Below, piece after piece: positions 49,970-59,579 of a stretch of DNA of 64,000 nucleotides (positions within the stretch are counted from its first letter, which is position 1; every line of letters begins with the position of its first letter). Both the position numbers and the translations under genes were made by a program. The DNA is taken from assembly GCF_000970455.1 (NCBI RefSeq), contig NZ_LAJG01000023.1:1-64000 (forward strand). Reading direction: 5' to 3'. Under the pieces are notes generated by a model. That model did no database searches and was not told the DNA's origin. It saw only the letters and a program-made list of their open reading frames with translations. Source of the DNA: Devosia soli. Its GTDB lineage: Bacteria > Pseudomonadota > Alphaproteobacteria > Rhizobiales > Devosiaceae.

Positions 49970-50297
49970 CCCGATACTCCAACATTACTCGATCGGGCGA
50001 AATCTGCCCGTACGCAACTGAAACTTGGCTTTTCGGATCCGGCGCCCCCCGCCTGATCCCTGCCTTGAGGCGACGTTAGCGCGGACCCCGTTACGAATCC
50101 GTAAAATGCGAGCAAGTTGGGTGGCACGGCGGCAAGCCTGTCATGTGGCGTCACGCGTCGTCCGGTGCCGCAACTCTTTGTCCAAGGTAGGTTTTTGCCG
50201 CTCAACTTTTCGGGAACGCGTGCCCCTTAACACGGGGCCTTTTTTGCTTACATAATGGTACCGATTAGCTGCTTCGGTTTCCCCCTCAGATACCGTA
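49970..50297. promoter_or_regulatory. Gap before clpS with an orphan terminator-like hairpin
   Basis: 328 bases without a supported protein gene. On the plus strand GCCCC-TTAACAC-GGGGC followed by CTTTTTT (50222-50245) looks like a terminator although no gene precedes it on that strand. An untranslated small RNA of up to about 200 bases ending here is possible. The clpS promoter should lie between the hairpin and 50298. There is no Shine-Dalgarno before clpS. Confidence 0.4.
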
Positions 50298-50723
50298 ATG
50301 AATATGACCCGCACCACCACGCATTCAGCTCAAGACCGCTCGTTCAATGGCTCCCAGCGACCCCTTGGAGAGCTCGCGGCCGGTCCGAATGACAATGATG
50401 GTGGGCGCAAGGGGGAAGGCGGCGGCGGCTTCGAGACTGGGACGGTCACAAAGACCCGCCCCAAGACCAAGCGGCCGAACCTGTACCGGGTTCTTCTGCT
50501 CAACGACGACTACACGCCGATGGAATTCGTCGTTCTGGTCTTGCAGGACGTCTTCAACAAATCCCGTGAAGACGCGATGCAGATCATGCTGCACGTTCAC
50601 CAGAAGGGGGTGGGTGAGTGCGGCGTATATCCATACGAGGTCGCCGAAACCAAGGTGACCCGCGTCATGGATACGGCACGCAAGAACCAGCATCCGCTGC
50701 AATGCGTGATGGAAAAGCAATAG
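50298..50723 (+). CDS. clpS: ATP-dependent Clp protease adaptor ClpS
   Basis: Recognises N-degrons (Leu, Phe, Tyr, Trp) and hands substrates to ClpA. It has 141 residues. The core is [24 protein letters not shown], with the acidic NDD pocket residues, then the hydrophobic-pocket [22 protein letters not shown]. The first 55 residues are a Gly/Asp/Lys-rich, probably disordered extension, longer than in E. coli. clpA starts nine bases after the stop. In-frame ATGs lie at 50298 and 50304. Confidence 0.96.
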   Translation: MNMTRTTTHSAQDRSFNGSQRPLGELAAGPNDNDGGRKGEGGGGFETGTVTKTRPKTKRPNLYRVLLLNDDYTPMEFVVLVLQDVFNKSREDAMQIMLHVHQKGVGECGVYPYEVAETKVTRVMDTARKNQHPLQCVMEKQ

Positions 50724-50732
50724 GAACATCAG

Positions 50733-53078
50733 ATGCCCTCATTCTCCCGCGGACTCGAAAAGGCTCTGCATCAGGCGATGAACCTGGCGCGCGAGCGAAA
50801 CCACGAGTTCGCCACGCTTGAGCACCTCTTGCTGGCCCTGACCGACGACCGTGAGACGATCGCCGTGCTCAATGGCTGCGATGTCGATATCGACGCGCTC
50901 AAGAGCGATTTGGAAGATTTCATCAACGAGGAACTGGACAGCCTCGTCGTGCAGAATGGCCAGGATGCCCGCCCCACGGCGGCGTTTCAGCGCGTCATTC
51001 AGCGCGCCGTCATTCACGTCCAGTCTTCAGGCCGCGAAGAGGTCACGGGCGCCAATGTGCTCGTCGCCATTTTCGCCGAACGCGAAAGCCACGCCGCTTA
51101 CTTCCTCGAACAGCAGGATATGAGCCGGCTCGACGCCGTCAATTTCATCTCCCATGGCATCACCAAGTCCGGCCCCGCCGAAGACCGCAAGGTCCGTGGC
51201 GCGGAGGAAGGTGAAGGCAATGGGGAAGGTGGCGCTGCCGAAGGCAAGAAGACCTCGGCTCTTGCCGATTTCTGCGTCAACCTCAACGAAAAGGCCCGCC
51301 AGGGCAAGATCGACCCGCTGATCGGCCGCGACGGCGAACTGCGCCGGACCATCCAGGTGCTCTGCCGCCGCTCCAAGAACAATCCGCTTTATGTGGGCGA
51401 CGCCGGCGTCGGCAAGACTGCCATCGCCGAAGGCCTTGCCCGCAAGATCATCGAGGGCGATGTGCCCGAAGTGCTCAAGGAAGCGGTCATCTATTCGCTC
51501 GACATGGGCTCGCTGCTCGCCGGCACCCGCTACCGTGGCGACTTCGAAGAACGCCTCAAGTCGGTGATGAAGGAGCTCGAGAAGATGCCGCATGCGGTGC
51601 TCTTCATCGACGAGATCCATACCATGATCGGCGCCGGCGCTACCTCTGGCGGCGCGCTCGATGCCTCGAATCTCCTTAAGCCCGCGCTGGCTTCTGGCGC
51701 GATCCGTTGCATCGGCTCGACCACCTATAAGGAATATCGCCAGTTCTTCGAGAAGGACCGCGCACTGGTCCGTCGCTTCCAGAAGATCGACGTCAATGAG
51801 CCAACCGTTCCCGATGCCATCGAGATCGTGAAGGGCCTGCGTCCCTATTTCGAGGACTTCCACAAGATCAAGTACACGGATGAAGCTCTCAAGGCTGCCG
51901 TGGAGCTCAGCGCCCGCTATATCAACGATCGCAAGCTGCCCGATAAGGCGATCGACGTGATCGACGAAACCGGTGCCAGTCAGATGCTTGTTCCGGAAGA
52001 TCAGCGCAAGAAGTTGATCGACGTGGAAGACATCGAAGCGACGATCGCGACAATCGCCCGCATCCCACCAAAATCGGTCTCCAAGTCGGATGCCGAACTG
52101 CTCTCGGGTCTCGAACAGAGCCTCAAGACCGTAGTCTTTGGTCAGGATCAGGCGATCACGGCGCTTTCTTCGGCCATCAAGCTGGCGCGTGCCGGCCTGC
52201 GTGAACCGGAAAAGCCCATCGGCTCCTACCTCTTCACCGGCCCGACCGGCGTCGGTAAGACCGAAGTCGCCAAGCAGCTCGCCGATACCCTCGGCGTCGA
52301 ACTGCTGCGCTTCGACATGTCCGAATATATGGAGCGTCACACCGTCAGCCGTCTGATCGGTGCGCCTCCGGGCTATGTCGGCTTCGACCAGGGCGGACTT
52401 CTCACCGACGGCGTCGACCAGCACCCGCATTGCGTGGTCCTGCTCGACGAAATCGAAAAGGCTCATCCCGACCTCTACAACATCCTGTTGCAGGTCATGG
52501 ATCACGGCAAGCTCACGGACCACAACGGCAAGTCGGTCGACTTCCGCAATGTGATCCTGATCATGACGTCGAACGTCGGTGCATCCGAACTCGCCCGCTC
52601 GCCCATCGGCTTTGGCCGCAAGCGCGAGCAGGGGGACGACGAAGAGGCTATCAACCGCACCTTTACCCCGGAGTTCCGCAACCGTCTCGACGCTATCATC
52701 TCCTTTGCGCCGCTGCCGCGTGAAGTGGTGCGCCGCGTGGTGGAAAAGTTCGTGCTGCAGCTTGAAGGCCAATTGGCCGAACGCGGCGTCACGATCAATC
52801 TGACCCCGGAGGCCGCCGATTGGTTGGCCGAACATGGCTATGACGAACGCATGGGTGCGCGTCCCCTCGGTCGCGTCATCCAGGAACACGTCAAGAAGCC
52901 GCTGGCTGACCAGGTCCTCTTCGGCGAACTCGTCAACGGCGGCAATGTCACCGTCGCCGTGGTTGGCGAAGGCTCGGAAGCCAAGCTCGAACTGATCGCG
53001 GTCCCGCCGCGACCCGCAAAGCCCAAGGCGCTTCCCAAGCCAAAGAAGCCCAAGGCCACGGCCGACAAAAACACCTAA
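50733..53078 (+). CDS. clpA: ATP-dependent Clp protease ATP-binding subunit ClpA
   Basis: Double-ring AAA+ unfoldase for ClpP, 781 residues. The N-domain (1-145) binds ClpS. D1 Walker A is GDAGVGKT near 221-228 with FIDEIHTMIGAG. D2 Walker A is GPTGVGKT near 503-510 with VVLLDEIEKAHPD. The ClpP-binding IGL/F-type loop appears as SPIGFGRKREQGDD. The C-terminal tail is Pro/Lys-rich. The clpS-clpA order is standard, and clpP is not in the window. A strong terminator follows. Confidence 0.97.
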   Translation: MPSFSRGLEKALHQAMNLARERNHEFATLEHLLLALTDDRETIAVLNGCDVDIDALKSDLEDFINEELDSLVVQNGQDARPTAAFQRVIQRAVIHVQSSGREEVTGANVLVAIFAERESHAAYFLEQQDMSRLDAVNFISHGITKSGPAEDRKVRGAEEGEGNGEGGAAEGKKTSALADFCVNLNEKARQGKIDPLIGRDGELRRTIQVLCRRSKNNPLYVGDAGVGKTAIAEGLARKIIEGDVPEVLKEAVIYSLDMGSLLAGTRYRGDFEERLKSVMKELEKMPHAVLFIDEIHTMIGAGATSGGALDASNLLKPALASGAIRCIGSTTYKEYRQFFEKDRALVRRFQKIDVNEPTVPDAIEIVKGLRPYFEDFHKIKYTDEALKAAVELSARYINDRKLPDKAIDVIDETGASQMLVPEDQRKKLIDVEDIEATIATIARIPPKSVSKSDAELLSGLEQSLKTVVFGQDQAITALSSAIKLARAGLREPEKPIGSYLFTGPTGVGKTEVAKQLADTLGVELLRFDMSEYMERHTVSRLIGAPPGYVGFDQGGLLTDGVDQHPHCVVLLDEIEKAHPDLYNILLQVMDHGKLTDHNGKSVDFRNVILIMTSNVGASELARSPIGFGRKREQGDDEEAINRTFTPEFRNRLDAIISFAPLPREVVRRVVEKFVLQLEGQLAERGVTINLTPEAADWLAEHGYDERMGARPLGRVIQEHVKKPLADQVLFGELVNGGNVTVAVVGEGSEAKLELIAVPPRPAKPKALPKPKKPKATADKNT

Positions 53079-53082
53079 AACC

Positions 53083-53112
53083 AAAAGGCCGGGAGCAATC
53101 CCGGCCTTTTTT
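53083..53112 (+). terminator. Terminator of clpSA
   Basis: AAAAGGCCGGGA-GCAA-TCCCGGCCTTTT, a perfect 12-pair stem with tetraloop and a six-base T-tract, five bases after the clpA stop. Confidence 0.92.
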
Positions 53113-53144
53113 GATTCTTCATCATCCGCCATCACCGGCCCATT

Positions 53145-53240
53145 CTTCTCCTTCTTGGGGAGAAGGTGGCGCGCAGCGCCGGATGAGGGGGTATCGACAA
53201 TTACGACACCACCCTCTCACCCCAACACCTCGCAGTGCCT
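53145..53240. repeat. REP-like repeat after clpA
   Basis: CTTCTCC-TTCTTGG-GGAGAAG (53145-53165) is followed by GGCGC-GCA-GCGCC (53168-53180), then GGATGAGGGGG and a matching ACCACCCTCTCA. This arrangement is a common intergenic repeat style in Hyphomicrobiales. The following bases up to 53486 hold no supported gene; the whole clpA-to-DUF2798 gap is about 400 bases. Confidence 0.6.
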
Positions 53241-53486
53241 TGCTCTGAAAAATCGCGTTCGCGTAAGCGGTTTCTGCGCAAACCAGCCATTCGCCTCCGC
53301 TGCTTGCCGGAACGGGCGCTACTCCATACATAGAACCAGCCGAAAAGACGTCGCCGGTTGGTATCCCGGCCCCGCAGCAATGCGGTTTCGACGCATCCGC
53401 GTCCCAGTGGCACCAAACTTCAAACCCTTGAAGGTGGTGCTGACGTGGAATTTTTCCGTCAGATCATCTTTGTGACGGAGCCGACC

Positions 53487-53711
53487 ATGTCCAAAAAGAC
53501 CATCATTCTCGCGCAGGTATTCATCAGCTTCTCCATGGCCCTGTCCATGTCAGGCATCATGGGCTTTATCGCCCTCGGCGCCGACGTGCTGGCTGTCTGG
53601 CCCAGAAGCTTCATCATCGCCTGGCCGATCGCCTTCGTCGTCAGCCAGATCCTGACGCCGCTCTCATTCAAGCTCGCCAATATGCTGACGGCCGAGCCCC
53701 GCGCGGCCTAA
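53487..53711 (+). CDS. DUF2798 family small membrane protein
   Basis: 74 residues with two hydrophobic helices (about 5-30 and 42-62). The family pattern is FISFSMALSMSGIMGFI and WPRSFIIAWPIAFVVSQILTPLSFKLA, matching DUF2798. Function is unknown. GGAG six bases before the ATG at 53487 sets the start; longer frames upstream run through repeat-like DNA. It is convergent with moeA across another palindromic repeat. Confidence 0.8.
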   Translation: MSKKTIILAQVFISFSMALSMSGIMGFIALGADVLAVWPRSFIIAWPIAFVVSQILTPLSFKLANMLTAEPRAA

Positions 53712-53736
53712 CTATCGCCAGTGTCACTGAAATTAC

Positions 53737-53825
53737 TCACCCCCGATTGTCACCCCGGCGCAGGCCGGGGCCCATCTTGAGATGTAAGGAGGGATCTCGG
53801 CCCACCCGGGATGATGGCCCGGGGG
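53737..53825. repeat. Palindromic repeat between DUF2798 gene and moeA
   Basis: CCCCGG-CGCAGG-CCGGGG (53753-53770), CATC-TTGA-GATG (53773-53784) and a CCCGGG...CCCGGG pair (about 53806-53822) are stacked in a 137-bp convergent gap. This is the same style as the elements at 1.4 and 53.1 kb and probably serves as a transcription end for both sides. Confidence 0.55.
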
Positions 53826-53848
53826 TGTGATACGATGAGGCCTAAACT

Positions 53849-55051
53849 TTATCCAAGCCCGATCGGCAACGCCGAAACCACCGTGCCCGTCGTCTGCCCC
53901 GGATCATGCCCCGGTTGCACGATCAGCGCATCCGCCGCGGCCAGCGACGACGTATGCCCGCTATCTGTCTCACTGATCGGCAGCAGTCCGGTCATGCCGT
54001 CAAGCATAACGATCCGCGCTCGCATAAAATGCCGCCGCGCCGTATTGGGCGGCGTCGGCCCCAATAGCGGCAGCCGCAGCGGCTCAACCGGCTCAAGCCC
54101 CAGCCAATGTCGCAGCGCCGGCTTCAGGAGAATCTCCGCCGTCACCAGAGCCGAAACAGGATTGCCCGGCAGTCCGAACACCAGCGTCTTGCCCCGCGTC
54201 CCGAACATCAGCGGCTTGCCCGGCCGCATATTGATCCGCCAGAAATCGAGCGTCACGCCGTGATCAACGAGCGCAGCCTGCACCAGATCATGCTCGCCAA
54301 CGCTCGCACCGCCTGTGGTCACGACCACATCCGGCTCACTGGCGAAAATCTCGCGTAGCACGGCATCGAGATTTTCGCGGCTGTCCCGCGCAATTCCGAA
54401 ATCCGTCACGGTTTCGGCGAACGGCGCTAGCGATGCGGCGAGCCCAACGCTGTTCGACGCGACGATCTGATCCGGCCCCAGCGGGGTCCCCGGCATGACC
54501 AGCTCATCTCCCGTCGCCAACAGAGCTACCTTCGGCCGCTTGGCAACCTTAACAGTCCCGGTATTGGCCGCTGCCGCGACCGCCAACTGAAACGCCCCCA
54601 GCCGCGTCCCGCGCTCGAGGATCATATCTCCAACGGCAAAATCATAACCGCGCGGCCTGACACTGTGCCCAAGCCGGGCAGGGGTCGTGAACCGAACGAG
54701 ATCCCCATTTCGCTCCGCCTCTTCCTGCATGATGACGGTGTCAGCGCCCTCAGGCAGCGGCGCCCCGGTAAAAATCCGCACTGCCTGGCCTTCGCCCACC
54801 GCGCCCGCAAAGCCCGCACCCGCCTGCGACATGCCGATCACTTCGAGCCACGTTCCCTCGGCCACATCGGCGGCCCGCATGGCATAGCCATCCATGGCGC
54901 TGGCGTTGAACGGCGGCTGATTATGGCTCGCCACCACCGGTTCCGCCAATACCCGCCCGGCAGCATCCGATAGTGCAACACGTTCGCAGACCACATCAGG
55001 CACACGTGCCAGAATGCGATTCAAAGCTTCATCGACTGGAAGCAAGTTCAT
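53849..55051 (-). CDS. moeA: Molybdopterin molybdenumtransferase MoeA
   Basis: Inserts molybdate into adenylylated molybdopterin. It has 400 residues. Domain order is a MoeA N-terminal region with NASAMDGYAM (about 48-57) and IFTGAPLPEGADTVIMQEE, then the MogA-like domain with LLATGDELV, VTTGGASVGEHD and VFGLPGNPVSA, and a C-terminal beta domain. It overlaps moaC by ATGA. It ends the ppiD-trp-moa run; the lexA gene often found next in related genomes is absent. Confidence 0.94.
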   Translation of the reverse strand: MNLLPVDEALNRILARVPDVVCERVALSDAAGRVLAEPVVASHNQPPFNASAMDGYAMRAADVAEGTWLEVIGMSQAGAGFAGAVGEGQAVRIFTGAPLPEGADTVIMQEEAERNGDLVRFTTPARLGHSVRPRGYDFAVGDMILERGTRLGAFQLAVAAAANTGTVKVAKRPKVALLATGDELVMPGTPLGPDQIVASNSVGLAASLAPFAETVTDFGIARDSRENLDAVLREIFASEPDVVVTTGGASVGEHDLVQAALVDHGVTLDFWRINMRPGKPLMFGTRGKTLVFGLPGNPVSALVTAEILLKPALRHWLGLEPVEPLRLPLLGPTPPNTARRHFMRARIVMLDGMTGLLPISETDSGHTSSLAAADALIVQPGHDPGQTTGTVVSALPIGLG

Positions 55052-55530
55052 GATTCTCTTCGATAATCGCCCGATTTCCCGCCTGATTTTTCATTCAGGC
55101 AAACATCTGAAATCACCATGGCCCGATCAAGCGCTTTTGCCATGTCATAGAGCGTCAACGCTGCGGTCGTCGCCGCCGTCAGTGCTTCCATCTCGACACC
55201 GGTCTGCCCGGTCGTCTCGGCCACGGTGCGAATGAGAATGGTTGTCTCGCTCTCACCCTCGATCTCGACGCTCACCTTCGTCAGCGGAATCGGATGGCAA
55301 AGCGGGATGATATCGCTGGTTTTCTTGGCGCCCATGATCCCGGCGACGCGTGCCACAGCCAGCGCATCGCCCTTCTTGAGCCCACCGCCCAAAATGGACG
55401 CGATCGTCTCGGCCTCGCCACTTAGCCGCGCCTGCGCCACCGCCCGCCGCCGCGTGATCGCCTTCTCGCCGATATCGACGATATGCGCCTCACCCTTGGC
55501 ATCGAGATGGGTCAGCCGCCGCTCGGCCAT
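55048..55530 (-). CDS. moaC: Cyclic pyranopterin monophosphate synthase accessory protein MoaC
   Basis: Converts the MoaA product to cyclic pyranopterin monophosphate. It has 160 residues. Family motifs are VDIGEKAITRRRAVA, GIMGAKKTSDIIPLCHPIPLTKV with active-site Lys and His, and GVEMEALTAATTAALTLYDMAKAL. Its start overlaps the trpC stop by one base. moaA is not in the window. Confidence 0.96.
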   Translation of the reverse strand: MAERRLTHLDAKGEAHIVDIGEKAITRRRAVAQARLSGEAETIASILGGGLKKGDALAVARVAGIMGAKKTSDIIPLCHPIPLTKVSVEIEGESETTILIRTVAETTGQTGVEMEALTAATTAALTLYDMAKALDRAMVISDVCLNEKSGGKSGDYRRES

Positions 55531-56342
55531 CAGCGCACGGTCTCCGGCGCGCCCATCATCAGCGCACGTGTCGCCGCAACCACATCGTCCTGCCGCATGA
55601 GGCTTTCGCCGACGAGAAAATGGCCGATCCCGGCCCGGTCCTCCAGCATGCGCACATGCTCATGGTTGACGATACCGCTCTCGCTCACCAGCGTCACATT
55701 GCCCGGCACACCAGCCGACAGCGTCACCGAAGTCTCAAGCGTCGTTTCGAACGTCCTGAGATTGCGGTTATTGATGCCGATAAATTTTGCGTCCAACGCC
55801 AGCGCCCGATCCAGCTCAAGCTGGTCGTGCACTTCAACCAGAGCATCCATGCCCCATTCGGCCGCCGAATCGAGCAGATAGCGAGCGACGTCATCGTCGA
55901 CCGCAGCCATGATGATCAGAATACAGTCCGCCCCCCAGGAGCGCGCTTCCGCCACCTGATAGGTTTCAAACAAAAAATCCTTACGCAGCACCGGCAGCCG
56001 GGTCGCCGCCCGCGCTTCGATGAGATAACTCGGCGAGCCCTGAAAACTCGGCCGGTCCGTCAGTACCGACAGGCAAGCCGCGCCTGCCGTCTCATAGTCC
56101 CGCGCAATCTGCGCCGGATTGAAATCGGCACGGATGAGACCCTTTGAGGGGCTCGCCTTCTTCACCTCGGCGATCAGCCCATAGTGCCCCTGCGCCCGCT
56201 TGTCCTTCAGCGCCCGCAAAAAGCCGCGCGGTGCCGGCTGGTCATGCGCCTGCGCCACGACCTCGGCCCAAGGCCGCATCGACTTTGCCGCCGCGATTTC
56301 CTCGCGCTTATAGGCTTCGATTTGCTTGAGAATGTCGGTCAT
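55530..56342 (-). CDS. trpC: Indole-3-glycerol phosphate synthase
   Basis: Closes the indole ring of CdRP in tryptophan synthesis. A TIM barrel of 270 residues. Conserved parts are [14 protein letters not shown] with the catalytic Lys, [52 protein letters not shown] and SESGIV. It is not fused to trpF. It overlaps trpD by ATGA. Confidence 0.96.
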   Translation of the reverse strand: MTDILKQIEAYKREEIAAAKSMRPWAEVVAQAHDQPAPRGFLRALKDKRAQGHYGLIAEVKKASPSKGLIRADFNPAQIARDYETAGAACLSVLTDRPSFQGSPSYLIEARAATRLPVLRKDFLFETYQVAEARSWGADCILIIMAAVDDDVARYLLDSAAEWGMDALVEVHDQLELDRALALDAKFIGINNRNLRTFETTLETSVTLSAGVPGNVTLVSESGIVNHEHVRMLEDRAGIGHFLVGESLMRQDDVVAATRALMMGAPETVR

Positions 56343-57358
56343 GCAACCTGTCCGTTCGAAACGGCCACCAGCTTGGCCAAGGTCTGTTTTGCGGCGCCGG
56401 AATCGATCGCCTCGCGGGCAATGGCAACGCCTTGCTTGAGATCATCCGCCTTGTCGGCGACGATCAGCGCTGCCGCCGCATTAAGCAGCACGATATCGCG
56501 ATAAGCGCCCGTCGCGCCATCAAAGAGCGCGTGGATCGCCGTGGCGTTTTCGTCCGGCGTCCCACCCAAAATGTCCTTGAGCTCGTGGCGCTCCAGCCCT
56601 GCCTGCTCCGGCGTGATTTCAAAGCTGCGCAGGTCGCCATTAGCAATCTGCGCCACAAAGCTCGGACCCGTCACCGTAAGCTCATCGAGCCCATCGCTGC
56701 CATGCATAACCCAGGCCTTGATCGCCCGATTGGCCAAAAGCGCCGCCGCTACCGGCTCGACCCATTGCTCGGAATAGACCCCGAGCACATAGCGCCGGAC
56801 GCTCGCAGGGTTGGATTGCGGCCCCAAGAGATTGAACATTGTCCGCACGCCAAGCTCGGCGCGGGCAGGGCCCACATGCTTCATAGCCGGGTGATGCGAT
56901 GGCGCGAACATGAAACCGATTCCGGCCTGCCGCACGCATTCGCCAATCTGCGCCGGCGTCAGATCGAGCTTCACCCCAAGCGCCTCGAGCGCCTGCGATG
57001 AGCCAGACTTTGACGACAGGGCGCGATTGCCATGCTTGGCGACCGGCACACCTGTTGCCGCCACGACAAAAGACGCCGCCGTCGAAATATTCAGCGTCCC
57101 GATGCCATCTCCGCCAGTCCCGACGATATCGATCGCCTCCTCCGGCGCATCGACCGGCACCATCTTCTCGCGCATGATCGACACTGCCGCGGCGATCTCG
57201 CCCACGCTCTCACCCTTGATGCGCATCCCCATGAGGAAGGCGCCTGTCTGCGCCGGCGTCGCCTGACCATCCATGATCAGCCGCATCACCGAGCGCATTT
57301 CCTCGCCCGCCAAGTCACGTCCTTCGGATATTTTATGCAGCGCCTGCTTGATATCCAT
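56339..57358 (-). CDS. trpD: Anthranilate phosphoribosyltransferase
   Basis: Transfers phosphoribosyl from PRPP to anthranilate. It has 339 residues. The PRPP site is [37 protein letters not shown] and [10 protein letters not shown] are standard. The ATG at 57358 overlaps the trpG stop (TGATG); an in-frame GTG one codon earlier is less likely. It is not fused with trpG. Confidence 0.96.
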   Translation of the reverse strand: MDIKQALHKISEGRDLAGEEMRSVMRLIMDGQATPAQTGAFLMGMRIKGESVGEIAAAVSIMREKMVPVDAPEEAIDIVGTGGDGIGTLNISTAASFVVAATGVPVAKHGNRALSSKSGSSQALEALGVKLDLTPAQIGECVRQAGIGFMFAPSHHPAMKHVGPARAELGVRTMFNLLGPQSNPASVRRYVLGVYSEQWVEPVAAALLANRAIKAWVMHGSDGLDELTVTGPSFVAQIANGDLRSFEITPEQAGLERHELKDILGGTPDENATAIHALFDGATGAYRDIVLLNAAAALIVADKADDLKQGVAIAREAIDSGAAKQTLAKLVAVSNGQVA

Positions 57359-57957
57359 CACGCAGCCCTCCGACCGTTGAAGTCGCGGGCGATGTTCAAA
57401 AAGTTCTGCAGGAGCGCATGCCCATTCTCGCTGGCAATGCTTTCGGGGTGAAACTGCACTCCATGCATCGGCAGCGTCTTGTGCTGCATGCCCATGATCA
57501 AGCCATCATCGGTGGTGGCCGTCACTTCGAGCACATCCGGCAGCGTCTCTTGCTTGACGATCAGCGAGTGATAGCGCGTCGCCTCAAAGCCGGCGTTTAG
57601 CCCGCGGAAAATACCCTTGCCGGTATGATTGATCTTGCTCGTCTTGCCATGCACCAGATGCGGCGCGCGGATCACGTCGCCGCCCATTGCCTGGCCCATG
57701 GCCTGATGCCCGAGGCAAACGCCCAGCATCGGCGTCTGCGCCTTGAACCGATCGATCACCGCGAGGCAAATCCCTGCCTCGGTCGGCGTGCACGGCCCAG
57801 GCGACAGCACAATCGCCTCCGGCGCCATGGCAGCAATTTCATCAAGGGTGATCTTATCATTGCGGCGCACGGTAATGTCGGCACCCAGTTCGCCCAGGAA
57901 GTGGACGAGATTATACGTAAAGCTGTCGTAGTTATCGATGACGAGGGTTTTGGTCAT
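57358..57957 (-). CDS. trpG: Anthranilate synthase component II (glutamine amidotransferase)
   Basis: Supplies ammonia from glutamine to TrpE. It has 199 residues. The class I triad is Cys81 in GVCLGHQA and the His-Glu pair in GVQFHPES. The oxyanion loop is LSPGPCTP. Length and motifs also fit PabA, and the protein may serve both trp and folate branches, as in other bacteria with one amidotransferase. AGG lies nine bases before the ATG. An 83-bp gap separates it from trpE. Confidence 0.95.
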   Translation of the reverse strand: MTKTLVIDNYDSFTYNLVHFLGELGADITVRRNDKITLDEIAAMAPEAIVLSPGPCTPTEAGICLAVIDRFKAQTPMLGVCLGHQAMGQAMGGDVIRAPHLVHGKTSKINHTGKGIFRGLNAGFEATRYHSLIVKQETLPDVLEVTATTDDGLIMGMQHKTLPMHGVQFHPESIASENGHALLQNFLNIARDFNGRRAA

Positions 57958-58040
57958 TCTTTTGGCCTGTCCTCAAGAGTTCGGTTCTGGTGAAAGCGTT
58001 CAGAACCAACCCCGCCATCGCAATAATTTCGCACGCACGC

Positions 58041-59549
58041 TCACTGTCCCACTCCCGCTTCGCCGGCATAGCGTAGCGCTTCTTCTGCCGCGCTGAAAAG
58101 GGCACGCGCCTTGTTCTCGCATTCGAGCTGTTCGAGTTCGCGCACACTGTCGGCGACGATTCCGGCGCCCGACTGCACATAAAGCTTGCCGTCCTTGACG
58201 ATCCCTGTGCGCAAGACGATGCAGGTATCCATGGTGCCATCGGCGCCAAAATACCCCACGCAACCGCCATAAATCCCGCGCCGCGATTTTTCGAGTTCGT
58301 CGATGATCTCCATCGCCCGCACCTTCGGCGCACCCGAAACCGTCCCCGCCGGAAACCCGGCCGAAAGCGCATCGACAAAGTCATATTGCGGATCGAGCTT
58401 GCCGACCACGTTCGAGACGATGTGCATCACGTGGCTATAATATTCGAGGAAGAACTTGTCGGTCACCTTCACCGAACCGGTCTCAGCCACCCGACCGACG
58501 TCATTTCGGCCCAAATCCAGCAGCATCAGATGCTCGGCCAGTTCCTTGGGGTCGCTCAAGAGCTCCGCCGCCAGTTCCTGATCCCGCGTCGGCGTCGCCC
58601 CACGTTTTCGCGTTCCTGCAATGGGGCGGATTGTAACCTCCCCGTTCTGCACCCGGACCAGGATTTCCGGGCTCGACCCCGCCACGGCAAAGTCGCCGAA
58701 ATCGAGGAAATACATATAGGGGCTCGGATTGGTCCGGCGCAGCGCCCGGTAAAGCGCCGTTGGCGGCAAGGTAAAGTCGGCCGAAAAGCGCTGGCTCAAC
58801 ACCACCTGGAAAATATCGCCAGCCGCGATATAGTCTTTGGCCCGCGCTACCATCTCGAAATATTCTTCGCGCGAGGTATTGCTGGTCACCGCAATGGATT
58901 CGAGATTGACGAGGGCCGGGGTTGCCGGCAGCGTCCGTCCGAGGCGCTCAATCGCATCGTCGATCCGCGCCTCCGCCGCCTCCAGCGCCTGCCGCGCCGA
59001 AACCCCGTCCCGCACATAGACGGGCGCCGTCAGGTAGAGCTCGTCCTTGACCGTATCAAAGATCGCCAACAGAGACGGACGCATTAACACCGCTTCCGGG
59101 GTATGCAGGTCGTCCGGATTGCCGTTGGGCAACGCCTCCATGTAGCGGACCATCTCATAGCCGAGATAGCCATAGATCCCCGCCGATTGCGGTGGCAGTC
59201 CCGCCGGGACCTCGATCTGGCTCTCCGCTACCAGCGTTCGCAGTGCGTCGAGCGGCTTCTCGCTCATCGCCTCGAAAGCATTGGCATCAAGCTGGGCCTG
59301 CCGATTAACCTTGGCCGCTCCGTCCTCGACCCTCACGATCAGGTCCGGAAGCAGCCCGATGATCGAATAGCGCCCGCGCACCGTGCCATCCTGCACGCTT
59401 TCGAGCAAAAACGAATGCGTCCGCCCCTCGGCGAGCTTGAGATACGTGCCGATCGGCGTTTCAAGATCGGCCACGATACGACGCCAGACGATCTGCGATT
59501 TGCCGGCTTGGTATTGCTCTGCAAAACGCGTGGAAAAATCGTCGCCCAT
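58041..59549 (-). CDS. trpE: Anthranilate synthase component I
   Basis: Makes anthranilate from chorismate. It has 502 residues. The tryptophan-sensing LLES element is at 48-51, and NPSPYMYFLDF also contacts the feedback site. The chorismate-binding core contains RPIAGTRKRGATP, LLDLGRNDVGRVA, HIVSNVVGKL and AGTVSGAPKVRAMEII. It starts 30 bases after the ppiD stop, so there is no room for a trp leader peptide or attenuator at this point. Confidence 0.96.
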   Translation of the reverse strand: MGDDFSTRFAEQYQAGKSQIVWRRIVADLETPIGTYLKLAEGRTHSFLLESVQDGTVRGRYSIIGLLPDLIVRVEDGAAKVNRQAQLDANAFEAMSEKPLDALRTLVAESQIEVPAGLPPQSAGIYGYLGYEMVRYMEALPNGNPDDLHTPEAVLMRPSLLAIFDTVKDELYLTAPVYVRDGVSARQALEAAEARIDDAIERLGRTLPATPALVNLESIAVTSNTSREEYFEMVARAKDYIAAGDIFQVVLSQRFSADFTLPPTALYRALRRTNPSPYMYFLDFGDFAVAGSSPEILVRVQNGEVTIRPIAGTRKRGATPTRDQELAAELLSDPKELAEHLMLLDLGRNDVGRVAETGSVKVTDKFFLEYYSHVMHIVSNVVGKLDPQYDFVDALSAGFPAGTVSGAPKVRAMEIIDELEKSRRGIYGGCVGYFGADGTMDTCIVLRTGIVKDGKLYVQSGAGIVADSVRELEQLECENKARALFSAAEEALRYAGEAGVGQ

Positions 59550-59579
59550 CGTGGTCCGTTCCGTTGGTGGGTGAGGCCT

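Noticed and set aside
51027-53135. About 700-codon open frame antisense to clpA
   Set aside because: The plus-strand ClpA is unmistakable. GC-rich codon bias keeps the antisense frame open. Its product has no recognisable domain.
53155-53475. Frames of 60-110 codons on both strands in the clpA-DUF2798 gap
   Set aside because: They read through REP-like hairpins and show no conserved features or ribosome sites.
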